Of a stretch of 64,000 nucleotides of DNA, positions 19,701 through 28,920 are shown one piece after another (positions within the stretch are counted from its first letter, which is position 1; the number at the start of each line of letters is the position of its first letter). Position numbers and translations under genes: made by a program. The notes beneath the pieces are model-generated. The model was not told the DNA's origin. It saw only the letters and a program-made list of their open reading frames with translations, and made no database searches. Origin of the DNA: Bacteroidaceae bacterium. GTDB taxonomy: Bacteria; Bacteroidota; Bacteroidia; Bacteroidales; Barnesiellaceae_A. The stretch covers positions 1 to 64,000 of the forward strand of contig JAFXJY010000021.1 of assembly GCA_017531985.1 (NCBI GenBank), read 5' to 3'.

Positions 19701-20951
19701 GAAGGGATGCTCAGACAGGTGCCGGGCGGAACACTAATGATAAGAGCCAACTTTGCCAACGATGCTGTTATCTATAACAACGATGCCGGAGTAGTAGAGT
19801 TTATTTACCCACGCAAGAAAGCAACTCTCTATTCGTCCGACGAGACTATCGTTGTCAGTGTACGCAATTTTGGCACTACACAAGCCGATTTACCCGTCAC
19901 CTGCAAGGTCAATAACGATATATACACCCAACAACTCAGCCTCATGCCGCTCGAACAAGTCAATGTCGAGTTTAAGCACATCGACTTGACCAAGGTGGGT
20001 AGCTATGAAATTACCATACAAACAATGCTCAATGGTGATGAAAATGCCGCAAACGATGTGCTGAGAGAGACACTTTATGCGGTTGAAGACGCCAATCCTT
20101 ATGTAATGAATTTTGAACACTGCTACGACTTCGATGCAGCCCCCGACCAATTCAATCCTCGTTGGCGTACTGTCGACCGAACCGGTCAACCCACCGACTA
20201 CTACTGGGAATATGAGCATCCTTATCAAGGTGAACCCGTAGGATTTATGGTATTCAACACCGACGCTACCGTACCGGTGGCAACCAATCGTTTGCTCGGT
20301 TTCTATCCTCATTCGGGCGAAAAATTTGGAGCAGCATTCTGTGTAGGATATTGGTCAACCGAGAATTTTAGCGACTCTTGGCTCATCTCTCCCCAATTGA
20401 CTCTAAGCACCCATTCCTCACTCGAACTCTATGTGAAAACTCGTTACATCGAGCCGGATGGCGAAAAAGAGGCATACTCGATTCTTATCTCCGATACTGA
20501 CGACAACTTCGATAGTTTCAAGGTTGTAGGCGACAGCATTCGTCGGGCAGCACAAGAGGAATGGGAACACGTCGTGGTAGACTTGTCGGAATACGACAAC
20601 AAAGAGGTATACATAGCCATACGTTATATAGGAGAACGCTTGAAGAACGTATGCCTCATGGTCGATGATATTATGGTCAAAGGCGATGGCATTAACACCG
20701 ACGGTGTGACAGCTACCAATAACGATAATGCACAAGTACATTACAATGCCGCCGAGGAGATGATAACGGTAACAGCCTCCGACATGGTAAAAGTAGAACT
20801 ATTCGACACGCAGGGTCGCATCACACAAGCAGCATCGACCCTCGGTCTTACTCAATATCGCATGTCGTTGGCATCGATACCCTCAGGAATATACATCGTA
20901 CGTGTAACCACAATCGCAGGTGTACATACATGTAAGATAGCCGTAAAATAA
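16797..20951 (+). CDS. Giant T9SS cargo protein with CARDB-like repeats and choice-of-anchor J domain
   Basis: I start the gene at ATG 16797, because MKKYFLLVMTLTSIISIAQ is a signal peptide. The frame open from 16578 has no such signal in its first 73 codons. The 1384-residue product contains at least four CARDB/Ig-like modules, each marked by a strand like VTIEIVNRG, GAMITNIG, HAVVVNRG or VSVRNFG. Between and after them are jelly-roll regions, the last with WLISPQLTLSTHSSLELY...VDDIMVKG, typical of choice-of-anchor J/cleaved-adhesin domains. The tail GIYIVRVTTIAGVHTCKIAVK-like end is a T9SS sorting signal. No catalytic residues stand out; surface adhesion is inference. No clear promoter was found in the 255 bases upstream. 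Confidence 0.85.
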   Translation: MKKYFLLVMTLTSIISIAQVIESGNKNTTVIPREEITGHSPRAYTLMESTSSRRISYIKQSDSTIPSDQVEIILEAHKVFGDFAKIGFQLLLDADHSVYGDIIHDWSQAFYETYSDFEYRIPEDADADENSKNVVMDGEESILIPAGVYDFMVIYPYPGDGLMLAKGDFSRGDDFRFQGGCSYRFLIEYGAFEMPDYSGYDAVSELYAKTDVSITDIILPIKGMDFTDEEEVTIEIVNRGQDEVKNLIVGYQIDDNPIVMERTTFTITSGDTVQYTFKNKVDFSVEKLYEIKAWSVLNKDMITTNDTCIAKCNHQGVTQLPYVCDFSTQGADAFIYDWTIVDINNDNSTWMYSEWVKGVGGTYGVASCSSGFKEGNDILYSVPLYVNAGDNHMILYTSCVNDIKTELLDIAYGMTMNYEEMTPLAQYEVSTTEWVKRIINFNVPQSGVYYFAFKAHTVDGYNQFIDDITIAEGYHEVTPQLRIDKIILPYSNCDLSENSKIGAMITNIGTCATDEFTLRYTVDYEPSVTQTFADVLEPTKTGIYYFDTTADLSEIGKYEVLMEATCNTEIESEMLSEVHHYAPITELPVTTNFRTGENYASYWTEMNPGTWLLDEFGSFNTGYHELENGLLSHCFALDRSVRIRLQYAKGGWETGRMYIACGKAGADVSTYRKVYEDNDISQAMEVEFDVIIDEPDNYSFVIVNMSDEYVSLELGELTISEYLPYDLRLLDVRSPLTTYTPQVQFSDEMTLHAVVVNRGAETMPDVRASLYMGNDLLATSSKGVDIASNDTIEVPVTVQFPTPAIGDLFNLTLHVNGTVNDDYDDDNRYVMSTIEVTDTIYANENNASATSGLGMMGDQLFIGNIYELAVADALTSVSVAWANVQDPTDPVVVMPVALAIYEVNDDMTVGRQLYFKESQRGMGSWQNYYFAPMQLNPGRYYFEVQQLGIYNMGIGSVSSNSKCCYQNVEGMLRQVPGGTLMIRANFANDAVIYNNDAGVVEFIYPRKKATLYSSDETIVVSVRNFGTTQADLPVTCKVNNDIYTQQLSLMPLEQVNVEFKHIDLTKVGSYEITIQTMLNGDENAANDVLRETLYAVEDANPYVMNFEHCYDFDAAPDQFNPRWRTVDRTGQPTDYYWEYEHPYQGEPVGFMVFNTDATVPVATNRLLGFYPHSGEKFGAAFCVGYWSTENFSDSWLISPQLTLSTHSSLELYVKTRYIEPDGEKEAYSILISDTDDNFDSFKVVGDSIRRAAQEEWEHVVVDLSEYDNKEVYIAIRYIGERLKNVCLMVDDIMVKGDGINTDGVTATNNDNAQVHYNAAEEMITVTASDMVKVELFDTQGRITQAASTLGLTQYRMSLASIPSGIYIVRVTTIAGVHTCKIAVK

Positions 20952-20973
20952 CGATGGTGGGCAACCAACAGGT

Positions 20974-22257
20974 ATGGAGAAGCTCATGCAATACATATGG
21001 CAGCATCAATTACTTGATACGACACACTTGGTAACAACCGATGGTCGACGCATTCAAGTAATTGATGCCGGTCGTCTCAATACCCATTCGGGACCCGACT
21101 TTTTCAATGCCAAGGTACGCATCGATGGTTGCATGTGGGTGGGTAACATTGAAATCCATTACAGAGCTTCCGACTGGCATCGCCACAAACACCACACCGA
21201 CAAGGCCTACGACTCGGTAATACTGCATGTCGTGGAAGTAGATGATGTGTCGGTAACTCGCAGCAATGGCGAAGTAATACCACAGATGATTATGCGAGCC
21301 GCCCCTACACTGCAAGGCAACTTCAAGAAACTTGTGGAAAATGCCCCTATGCTACCGTGCGGCGAACGGATACCCACCATCGACAAGTTTTTTATTACCG
21401 ACTGGCTCAACAGCCTGTCGATCGAGCGATTGCAGAACAAAAGCGAACGCATAGCATCATGGCTCGAACTATACAAAGGCAACTGGGAGGAAGTATGCTA
21501 CATCACACTGGCACGCAACATGGGATTTGGCATCAACAGCGATGCATTCGAACGCTTGGCTCGAAGCCTCCCTCTTTCGTTCTTACAGAAACATGCCGAC
21601 AGTCTTTTTCAGCTCGAAGCATTCCTACTCGGACAAGCCGGATTCCTTGCTGATACCCGACGAGATGACAACTATTACACTCGGCTGTCGGGTGAGTATG
21701 CCTTCTTACAGAATAAATTCGGACTGACACCACTCACCGAGGATGTTTGGAAATTCTTCCGTCTCCGACCGCCCAATTTTCCGCACCGTAGGTTGGCAAT
21801 GTTGGCTCAATACATTCATGGAGGATTCTCGCTCTTTGCTCGACTATGCGAAGCAAACAGCATTGAACAGATGCGTTCACTATTTCAAGTCACTCTATCG
21901 GGATACTGGGACAACCATTACACATTCGATGCTACAACACCTCGTTCCACCTCGGTATTGGGCATATCAGCCATCGATATAATACTCATCAATACAGTTG
22001 CCCCACTGCTATATGCCTATGGCTTGTACATCGGCGACGAACAATACATCGACCGAGCCCAATGGGTGTGGGAGTCGTTGCGTCCCGAGCAGAACAGTAT
22101 TGTACACAGGTTTGCAGCCATCGGAATAGAATCGCACTCGGCACTCGATAGTCAAGCAGTCATTCAGCTATACAACGAGTATTGCCAGAAGCGTAAATGC
22201 CTTTATTGTCGCATAGGCCACAAGCTACTGTCCCGTGATGCTATCCGAGAGGAGTAA
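20974..22257 (+). CDS. DUF2851 family protein
   Basis: This 427-residue protein has no signal peptide. The start MEKLMQYIWQHQLLD, then GPDFFNAKVRIDG, WVGNIEIHYRASDWHRH and YDSVILHVV are typical of DUF2851, a Bacteroidota family of unknown function. The N-terminal core resembles a restriction-endonuclease-like fold in layout, but I cannot confirm that. The C-terminus has a CXXC-containing segment (KRKCLYCRIG). It starts 22 bases after the T9SS gene and may share its transcript. A hairpin at 22298-22333 follows. Confidence 0.85.
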   Translation: MEKLMQYIWQHQLLDTTHLVTTDGRRIQVIDAGRLNTHSGPDFFNAKVRIDGCMWVGNIEIHYRASDWHRHKHHTDKAYDSVILHVVEVDDVSVTRSNGEVIPQMIMRAAPTLQGNFKKLVENAPMLPCGERIPTIDKFFITDWLNSLSIERLQNKSERIASWLELYKGNWEEVCYITLARNMGFGINSDAFERLARSLPLSFLQKHADSLFQLEAFLLGQAGFLADTRRDDNYYTRLSGEYAFLQNKFGLTPLTEDVWKFFRLRPPNFPHRRLAMLAQYIHGGFSLFARLCEANSIEQMRSLFQVTLSGYWDNHYTFDATTPRSTSVLGISAIDIILINTVAPLLYAYGLYIGDEQYIDRAQWVWESLRPEQNSIVHRFAAIGIESHSALDSQAVIQLYNEYCQKRKCLYCRIGHKLLSRDAIREE

Positions 22258-22297
22258 TTCACCCAATACAACCACCTCAAATATAAACATAAAACAA

Positions 22298-22333
22298 AGA
22301 GGGGATGCCTCCAACATTGGGGACATCCTCTCG
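22298..22333 (+). terminator. Hairpin after the DUF2851 gene
   Basis: AGAGGGGATG (22298-22307) pairs, with one mismatch region, with CATCCTCTC (22324-22332). CGTTTCCTT follows. It is a moderate intrinsic terminator 40 bases after the stop. Confidence 0.6.
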
Positions 22334-22380
22334 TTTCCTTGAATTGAGAAAATATAATTATTTTATTACTGTCCGTTGGA

Positions 22381-22419
22381 AAATAAAAAAACCGGAGGAA
22401 TGCTTACGCACACCTCCGG
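22381..22419 (-). terminator. Intrinsic terminator of the T9SS cluster
   Basis: On the - strand CCGGAGG (22419-22413) pairs with CCTCCGG (22398-22392) and is followed by a run of seven T, then ATTT. It lies 24 bases past the stop at 22444 and ends the cluster. Confidence 0.85.
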
Positions 22420-22443
22420 CACACAAAGGATTAGTTTATGAGA

Positions 22444-25251
22444 CTATTTTGTTACTTTGTAAACCAATTGTTTATCCACTGTATTCACAACAACGAGCAG
22501 TACACCGTCAGCCTCGGTAGTAATAACGATGTTTTCGCGAGCGTTAATAGGATAATTAGCTATCACACGACCTTGCATGTCGAGCAATGCAACACTCTCA
22601 ACATATACATCGCTGTTGAAAATATTAATCACACCATTACCGGCAACGACAGCCAAGCGGTCGGCATCGGCAGCACTGATGGCCGATTTACCATTGGCAT
22701 TGAATGTCTCTTGCGAAGCATATTGACTTACACGATCCATATCGCAGTGAGCTCTCAATCGCCACAAGTAAGACGAACCGGGAACGAGATTGTAGAGTAC
22801 ATATTCGTTGGTAGTGAGACCCTCCACATCAATCCATGCGGCAGCCGAACTTTCACGATAACGGAGATCCCAAGAGAGGTGTTCTTCATTGATTGTCCAA
22901 GAGAGTTTGTCACCGAAGTCATCAGTCTCAACATGGGCAAGACCCTCGGGAATGGGACATTCGGGAAGATCGGTTGTAGTGAAGTTAACAACTTCACACC
23001 AGTCGGTAGTATCGCCCTCGGCAACTATACCGCGTACTTTCACTTGATAATCGGTGAGATGAGTAAGGTCGGTAAGTATTACTGATTTTTCATTCACAAC
23101 ATTGGCAACAAATTCTTCACCAACCTTGGCATAAGCAAACTCATAAGACTCTTGTTCACCACGCCATGATACATTGGCACTATTCCAAGTAATATCGCTT
23201 ACAGTAACCTCGGGAATAACAGGTATGGGACGACCATCGATTGACCAGCCTTCGATGGGCATACGAATCTGCGTGCCTGAGTAGCACTCCCAGTGGATGC
23301 GGATGCGTACTTCGTCATTGATGTATTGAGTAAGGTCAACATTGACGGGGATGAATTGATTGGCCGAGTCGGGGACTACATAATTCTCAGCTGTGATAGT
23401 GTGAACTTCTTCAAATTCTCCACCATTGCGACTTACCAATACAGCAAGTTTATCATTAGCTTCCCAAGCATCGTAAGGCTTATTTCCTCCGAAACGAGCC
23501 CAGATGTACATGCAATACTCAAATGTAAAGAGTGCATCACGCTTGTCAATCAAGATACGAGGTGTAGTCAATTCGGCAATATGACCGGTCTCAACATTGG
23601 GGAAGGTCTGAGTATACAACTGTTGCTCTTCATCGCCATATCCCATAGAACTATTTGCTACAGTCCAGTTATTTCCATCATTGAGACCAACGCTTTCCCA
23701 ACCGGCAGGAACTCCACCTAAGTCGGTATATGTTAAGTCAAGACTCCAAGGCAATGTCGCAGTAGTAACGTCACAACATTGAACATAGTCAGTAGAGTAA
23801 TTATAAGCATTGTCATAGCTCAATGCACGCAAATAGTATGCTACGCCGGCTTCGAGACCTTCCACCACAATACTTTGTGCCGAAGAACCCATATACACTA
23901 CACGACCCATGTCGTTCAATACATCGCCTACGGCAAGTTCACCTTCGGGAGTACCAAATTCTATCACATTGGAATAAGGAGGATTAAGACGAACCGAGTC
24001 GGTCAAAAGAACGATGACATTATCAGTAGCATTATCTTCCACATCGAATGTAAGAGAGTTCAATGTTGTATGAGTGATAGCAACATTGGCAGGGGCAGCC
24101 GGCTTGGTAGATACCGAATTGGTGGTAGCAACAGTATATTTAGGACCACGAGCACAGAACGAGTTGGCCGCATATACGGCAAAATGATATTCAGTAGCGG
24201 GATCCAATGTCAACTCTTCCCAGTCTGAGTTAATCCAATCATCGCTATCGAATGTAGTCTCGGTTGTGTAGTCGTAAACCAATGTTTCGCCAATGTATTC
24301 GCCCAGATGGTACATAGTGCCATCGACGGGAGTTGCCATCTCGGCATTTTTACTCATAAGGATCAGATAGTGATCGGCATCGGCCACCGGCTCGAACGAA
24401 CCTGTTACAGTCCTACTGGTTGCATTAACGACAAAGTTACTAACAGCTTGTGTAGGTGCTACACATTCGGCAGGAGGGGTGAATGTAAATGTAGTACCGG
24501 CAACTGTACCTGATCCGAAAGGAGCCAATTCATCGTCAGCAACAGCTACATAGTTGAGCATACCGGGTTCTTCTCCTTCAACAAGAGAGAGGTTGTCCTC
24601 ATAATATCCGCGCAATGCATAACGTGTAAACTTGGTTTCCTCTTCATTGTATTCAAATTCTCCAAATACCATCTCAATGGTATTACTTGTCTCATTCAAG
24701 CGGAGTTGCAGATTTACTTTGGCCACCGTTTCGGCATCACCCCATCCCATATTGACACCTAAGTCCTTAAATTGAACAACGAGAGTGCGAGTGGGGGCTT
24801 CACCTACGAGTTGGTAGCTTATTTCGGTCGTTTCGAGACACCAGATACCACCCATTGTGTTGACAAACAAACCAATCACATTATCGGCATTTTCCTCTTG
24901 ATTGGGCATATAAGAACCGTGAGTGGGATCGATTGTAATTTCGTCACGACCCAAGGCAATGTAGGAATGTGAACCTATAATAAATTGGTTGCAAATAATA
25001 TCGTTAAACTCAAAGTCAAATCCGATGGGAAAACCGGCAGCAGTAGTGGTTTCCGATACAACACCTGTGGGATACCAAGCCTTTTCGGTCAATCCCTCAT
25101 CTACTCGCATCCCGATAGTATCCATGACTATACCTTCGGTTATCTCGGTATAAGTACCTTGCGTAGCTTGCATAGTGTAAGCCGAGATCACTTGTGCTTG
25201 TGTGACAACTGCTGCACACAACACTGTAAAAAGTAAAAATAGCTTTTTCAT
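22444..25251 (-). CDS. T9SS cargo protein with choice-of-anchor J and fibronectin type III domains
   Basis: The product has 935 residues from ATG 25251 (MKKLFLLFTVLCAAVVTQAQ signal peptide). An ATG two codons earlier (25257) is also possible, but the leader motif spacing favours 25251. An N-terminal beta-sandwich region is followed by Fn3-like modules, a jelly-roll region around IPVNVDLTQYINDEVRIRIH...GWSIDG (choice-of-anchor J type), two further Fn3 modules (for example ITWNSANVSWRG and GLTTNEYVLYNLVPGSSYLW), and a sorting tail ending QLVYKVTK. No enzyme motif was found. It is separated from the genes upstream by a hairpin at 25323-25375, so it may be transcribed on its own. Confidence 0.85.
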   Translation of the reverse strand: MKKLFLLFTVLCAAVVTQAQVISAYTMQATQGTYTEITEGIVMDTIGMRVDEGLTEKAWYPTGVVSETTTAAGFPIGFDFEFNDIICNQFIIGSHSYIALGRDEITIDPTHGSYMPNQEENADNVIGLFVNTMGGIWCLETTEISYQLVGEAPTRTLVVQFKDLGVNMGWGDAETVAKVNLQLRLNETSNTIEMVFGEFEYNEEETKFTRYALRGYYEDNLSLVEGEEPGMLNYVAVADDELAPFGSGTVAGTTFTFTPPAECVAPTQAVSNFVVNATSRTVTGSFEPVADADHYLILMSKNAEMATPVDGTMYHLGEYIGETLVYDYTTETTFDSDDWINSDWEELTLDPATEYHFAVYAANSFCARGPKYTVATTNSVSTKPAAPANVAITHTTLNSLTFDVEDNATDNVIVLLTDSVRLNPPYSNVIEFGTPEGELAVGDVLNDMGRVVYMGSSAQSIVVEGLEAGVAYYLRALSYDNAYNYSTDYVQCCDVTTATLPWSLDLTYTDLGGVPAGWESVGLNDGNNWTVANSSMGYGDEEQQLYTQTFPNVETGHIAELTTPRILIDKRDALFTFEYCMYIWARFGGNKPYDAWEANDKLAVLVSRNGGEFEEVHTITAENYVVPDSANQFIPVNVDLTQYINDEVRIRIHWECYSGTQIRMPIEGWSIDGRPIPVIPEVTVSDITWNSANVSWRGEQESYEFAYAKVGEEFVANVVNEKSVILTDLTHLTDYQVKVRGIVAEGDTTDWCEVVNFTTTDLPECPIPEGLAHVETDDFGDKLSWTINEEHLSWDLRYRESSAAAWIDVEGLTTNEYVLYNLVPGSSYLWRLRAHCDMDRVSQYASQETFNANGKSAISAADADRLAVVAGNGVINIFNSDVYVESVALLDMQGRVIANYPINARENIVITTEADGVLLVVVNTVDKQLVYKVTK

Positions 25252-25260
25252 AAACATTTT

Positions 25261-25275
25261 TTTTAAGGTTATTAC
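25261..25275 (-). promoter_or_regulatory. A/T-rich leader motif shared with the next gene upstream
   Basis: GTAATAACCTTAAAA on the - strand ends 9 bases before ATG 25251. The same 15-mer with one change (GTAATAACCATAAAA) lies 10 bases before ATG 27130. Bacteroidota often rely on A-rich leaders instead of Shine-Dalgarno pairing, so this may be a translation-initiation or regulatory element. Confidence 0.45.
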
Positions 25276-25322
25276 TCAGTTATTTTAAATGAATTAGAAT
25301 ATTTGGGTTATTTCACATAATC

Positions 25323-25375
25323 CCGAAGAGGTTGGCACAAACTCAATTATACACCATCGGTGCCAACCTCTTCGG
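25323..25375 (-). terminator. Terminator hairpin inside the T9SS cluster
   Basis: The arms 25323-25338 and 25360-25375 form a 16-bp perfect stem (CCGAAGAGGTTGGCAC and complement) with a 21-base loop, 12 bases after the stop at 25388. The T-run on the - strand is weak, so partial read-through is possible. Confidence 0.7.
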
Positions 25376-25387
25376 AGTGATTATATC

Positions 25388-27130
25388 TTATTTTACCAAC
25401 AATTTTACAGTCTCAACACCCTGTGAGGTAGAGAGTGTAGCCAAGTATATACCGGCAGGAACATTGGCAGTCCACTCGATGTATTGTTTTCCTCCATCAA
25501 GCACACCACTGAAAGGAGTAGCCACCAATGCACCATTGACATTGTAGATAGCAAGAGTAGCCGGCATGGCAGTGGGAACATTAACAGCAAACATGGCTTC
25601 ATTCTCGACGATTGATGCAAGTGCTACAAAAGTATTATTATCGGTCTTAACACTTTCTACGGCTGCATCGCCGGGATTACCGAGGGTAAAGTCAACATTA
25701 AGACGTTGTATCATCATGTTATCTTCCTTAATTTCATCCTCTATTCGTCCGTGATCCTCCCATTTTACAATCCAGTACTTGCCATCGTGCATCGGTGTTG
25801 ACTTCAGGCTCGACTTCTCGCTTATGCGATCGCCCTTGGTAAACTCACTTTCGCGACGGATGGTGGTATCATTTACATTAACTGTTGTAACGAACGCCTC
25901 TACATCACCAAAAGAATTGGTATAGTTACGCATGTAGAAGAATGCTACTTCGTCATTAACACTGTTCTGAACAGAGAAGTATCCGTAGTTGGTCTGTTCA
26001 ATGGGTTTTATTTCAAGACCATTCTCGCTCCACAACAATTCGCCGTCTTTGCTCACGCGTTGAGCCACTACGCGATTCCAAGATTGTCCACTTGAAGCTT
26101 CATCCCACATGGCGATGAAAGAATCAGTTACTTTGTCATATATACATTTGACAGTGAATGCTCGCAATTCGCTATATCCGAGTTTCAAGCCATTGTTTAT
26201 ATTGAATCCCAATTCTCCGTTAGGTTTTACATAGGCCATATAAGCCGACTCGATATTGGTAAAATAACGGTCATCGTTCCACGTAACAAGCACACCGCCA
26301 TCGCCCGAAGGAGCTACACTCAGAAGTGTCCAAATGGGAATTGAACCCCATCCACCATTGTACACTCGGGTATCTTCACTCCACACAGGTGTACCATCGA
26401 AGTCGAGTTTACGAGCATACAAGTCTTGTGCAGTACCCTTGGCATATAACAATATAACTTGATTACTGCCTCCATCTACTACATAAGGATACATGTAATT
26501 GACTTTTGCATCGTGCAGACGCACATCCTCGGCATTCCACAACATCTCGCCATCGGCACTAAGACGTTGCATTTCAATGCTCATCATGTTAAAGTTGTCG
26601 GTGTGACTATGTTGCCATGCAAAGACGTAACTACCATCGGCAAGTTGACAGATACTCATAGAGGCTACAAGGTCATATACATTCTCTCCTTCGAGAGTAA
26701 TACCATCCTCGCCCCAGAGGAACTCTCCCTCGGGTGAAATTTTATATACCGTGTGGTTTTCAAGACCCAAACCACTGCCATATCGGAAGTCATTAACCGA
26801 GACAATAGCATTACCGTCACGATCGACAAATAAAATCTGACCACATGATGTCCATGTTCTGGCATCATAGTCGGCAAGAACAATAGGCTCTTCAAAAACC
26901 CAGTTTCCGGCAGTATCAATGAGTTGAACTGCTGTACTTACTCCTCCATAATTGGGGAAATTAACGGCTAACCAAGTTTTACCATCAGGGGTGATACCCA
27001 TTTCATTACTGTAATAAGCTTCCGACTTAGGCCAAGCATAAGCATTGACGGCCGGATCGCTGTTCCATTGAGCCAAAGCCGATACAGTGCTTAATACACA
27101 CACTGTGGCAAGTAGTAAATTTTTTTTCAT
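25388..27130 (-). CDS. T9SS cargo protein, predicted beta-propeller type; paralogue A
   Basis: From ATG 27130 the 580-residue product has a signal peptide (MKKNLLLATVCVLSTVSALA). The 27136 start would be GTG and is less likely. The body contains repeated short blades such as FVDRDGNAIVSVNDFR, YKISPEGEFLWGEDG, YARKLDFDGTPVWSED and AQRVSKDGELLWSENG, the kind of repeat seen in beta-propellers. The end GIYLATLSTSQGVETVKLLVK is a T9SS tail. It matches the neighbouring gene at 27152-28897 along its whole length. The ligand is unknown. Confidence 0.85.
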   Translation of the reverse strand: MKKNLLLATVCVLSTVSALAQWNSDPAVNAYAWPKSEAYYSNEMGITPDGKTWLAVNFPNYGGVSTAVQLIDTAGNWVFEEPIVLADYDARTWTSCGQILFVDRDGNAIVSVNDFRYGSGLGLENHTVYKISPEGEFLWGEDGITLEGENVYDLVASMSICQLADGSYVFAWQHSHTDNFNMMSIEMQRLSADGEMLWNAEDVRLHDAKVNYMYPYVVDGGSNQVILLYAKGTAQDLYARKLDFDGTPVWSEDTRVYNGGWGSIPIWTLLSVAPSGDGGVLVTWNDDRYFTNIESAYMAYVKPNGELGFNINNGLKLGYSELRAFTVKCIYDKVTDSFIAMWDEASSGQSWNRVVAQRVSKDGELLWSENGLEIKPIEQTNYGYFSVQNSVNDEVAFFYMRNYTNSFGDVEAFVTTVNVNDTTIRRESEFTKGDRISEKSSLKSTPMHDGKYWIVKWEDHGRIEDEIKEDNMMIQRLNVDFTLGNPGDAAVESVKTDNNTFVALASIVENEAMFAVNVPTAMPATLAIYNVNGALVATPFSGVLDGGKQYIEWTANVPAGIYLATLSTSQGVETVKLLVK

Positions 27131-27140
27131 ACGCACATGT

Positions 27141-27155
27141 TTTTATGGTTATTAC
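27141..27155 (-). promoter_or_regulatory. A/T-rich leader motif
   Basis: GTAATAACCATAAAA on the - strand overlaps the stop of the upstream gene and ends 10 bases before ATG 27130. It matches the 25261-25275 motif at 14 of 15 bases, while the surrounding leader sequences differ. Confidence 0.45.
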
Positions 27156-28897
27156 TTAATAAATATTTTCGTTGTAAATAGACCTTGCGGTGTAGTAAGT
27201 GTGGCAAGATAGACTCCGGTGGATACCTCGTGATGCCAAGTGACACACTGCCTACCCTGATTGAGCTGCCCGATAAAGGGCTGTGCCACGATAGTTCCAT
27301 CGAGATTATAGACTGTAATGATGGCTTGTGCCGCCTGCTTGCTGTCGACTACAAAATCCACATTGTCAACGGTCACTATTGCAACAAAATCGTTGTTCTC
27401 AATCGCTGTTTCAGTCACAGCGGCATCACCTTTACAGCCCAATTTCCCATCGTAATTGACACGATTGAGATATAGCCTCTTATAATCGGGGTCGGATGTC
27501 ACACCACGATCATCCCAGCCAAAGACGGCATAACGATGGGAGGCTATCTCGGTCACCTGCATATCGGTCTTCTCGGTAGGAGATTGCGTATCGGTAAGTA
27601 TTTTGCTTTCGTCCCACACAAGTGTTCCATCGAGAGTATTTATTCGCTGCATACGCACATCGACATTGCCATACTCAAAGGTGTTGCGTTTCATATAGAA
27701 TGCAACTACCTCACCCTCCTCGCCAAGTTGTAAGGTAAGATCGCCGTAAAGAACACGCTCTTCGAGAGGTTCCACTTCAAGACCATCCTCATCCCATAGC
27801 AGTTCTCCCTCTTTCGACACCCGCTGAGCTACCACGCGGAACTGTCCTTGCCCTTGATCGGACTCACGCCACAGGGCTATAAACGAGTCACTGGCAGGAT
27901 CATACTTACAGGTAGTAGACAAAGCACGAAGTTCGCTATACCCCAACTTTTGACCAGCTTCACCGGCAGCGAACCCCAATGAGCCGTTGGGCTTGACATA
28001 CGACATATATATGGACTCGGTATTGGTATAATAACGGTCGTCGTACCATGTAACGATTACACCACCATCGCCCGATGGTTCTACATCAAGCAGGGTGTTA
28101 AGCGGTGTCGAAAGGAATCCACCATGATATATGCGAGTATCCTCACTCCACGCCGATGTGCCATCGAAGTCGAGTTTACGAGCATACAATTCATAATTCG
28201 AACCCTTGGTGTACACCAATATGCATTGTCCCATACCGGCATCAACGATATAAGGCCAGAAGTAGGTAATCTTTTTATCGGGGTCGGTCAAGCGTGTTTC
28301 GACAGGATCCCACAGCAATTCACCTTGGCTGTTAACACGTTGCACATCAATCGAAAAAATAGTTTGATCGTAATCGCTATGCAACCACGAGAATACATAG
28401 TCGCCATCGCTCAATTGAGTTACCGAGACAAAAGCATTAATACTCCTACCTTCACCGTTGTCGATGGGGACTCCACCCTCACCCCACAACATCTCGCCCG
28501 ACTGCGAAATTTTATAGGCGGTGTAGCTACCCAACTCGTCACTATCGGGCGAGTAACGGAGGTCGGAAACAATTACTATGGCATTGCCATCACGATCGAC
28601 AAACAGATTTTGCCCTATATATCCCGTCAAGCGGTCGCGATGGTCGGATACCAACATCATCTCCTCACCCAGCATAGCTACCCCGGTCGAGTCGAATAGT
28701 TGCACATAATGTGTGTCACCATCCCCATTGAGATAAAACCAAGTGTTGCCATTAGGAGCTTGTTCCACCGCATAGGAATAGAAATATCTACTATCACTGT
28801 TTATCCACAAAGCCTCGGCAGGATTGCTGCTCCACCGAGCCATAGCGGTAGTCGATATAAACAACAGGGATAATATGGTCAATCGTACTTTATTCAT
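27152..28897 (-). CDS. T9SS cargo protein, predicted beta-propeller type; paralogue B
   Basis: This 581-residue protein starts with MNKVRLTILSLLFISTTAMA (signal peptide). It shares with the next gene downstream the blades LFVDRDGNAIVIVSDLRY, YKISQSGEMLWGEGG, YARKLDFDGTSAWSED, GDGGVIVTWYDDRYYTN and AQRVSKEGELLWDEDG, and a tail ending GLFTTKIFIK. The two genes are a clear tandem duplication, 21 bases apart. It begins 23 bases after the Omp28-like gene, so all three are probably one transcript. Confidence 0.85.
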   Translation of the reverse strand: MNKVRLTILSLLFISTTAMARWSSNPAEALWINSDSRYFYSYAVEQAPNGNTWFYLNGDGDTHYVQLFDSTGVAMLGEEMMLVSDHRDRLTGYIGQNLFVDRDGNAIVIVSDLRYSPDSDELGSYTAYKISQSGEMLWGEGGVPIDNGEGRSINAFVSVTQLSDGDYVFSWLHSDYDQTIFSIDVQRVNSQGELLWDPVETRLTDPDKKITYFWPYIVDAGMGQCILVYTKGSNYELYARKLDFDGTSAWSEDTRIYHGGFLSTPLNTLLDVEPSGDGGVIVTWYDDRYYTNTESIYMSYVKPNGSLGFAAGEAGQKLGYSELRALSTTCKYDPASDSFIALWRESDQGQGQFRVVAQRVSKEGELLWDEDGLEVEPLEERVLYGDLTLQLGEEGEVVAFYMKRNTFEYGNVDVRMQRINTLDGTLVWDESKILTDTQSPTEKTDMQVTEIASHRYAVFGWDDRGVTSDPDYKRLYLNRVNYDGKLGCKGDAAVTETAIENNDFVAIVTVDNVDFVVDSKQAAQAIITVYNLDGTIVAQPFIGQLNQGRQCVTWHHEVSTGVYLATLTTPQGLFTTKIFIK

Positions 28898-28920
28898 TCT
28901 GTCTTGTTTTTATGATGTTA

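Larger units (their letters stand above)
25388..28897 (-). repeat. Tandem duplicated gene pair
   Basis: The two genes are co-linear over their full length, of nearly equal size (580 and 581 residues), and share many near-identical blocks. This shows a gene duplication followed by divergence. Differences are spread evenly and both copies keep signal peptide and sorting tail, so both are probably functional. Confidence 0.8.
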
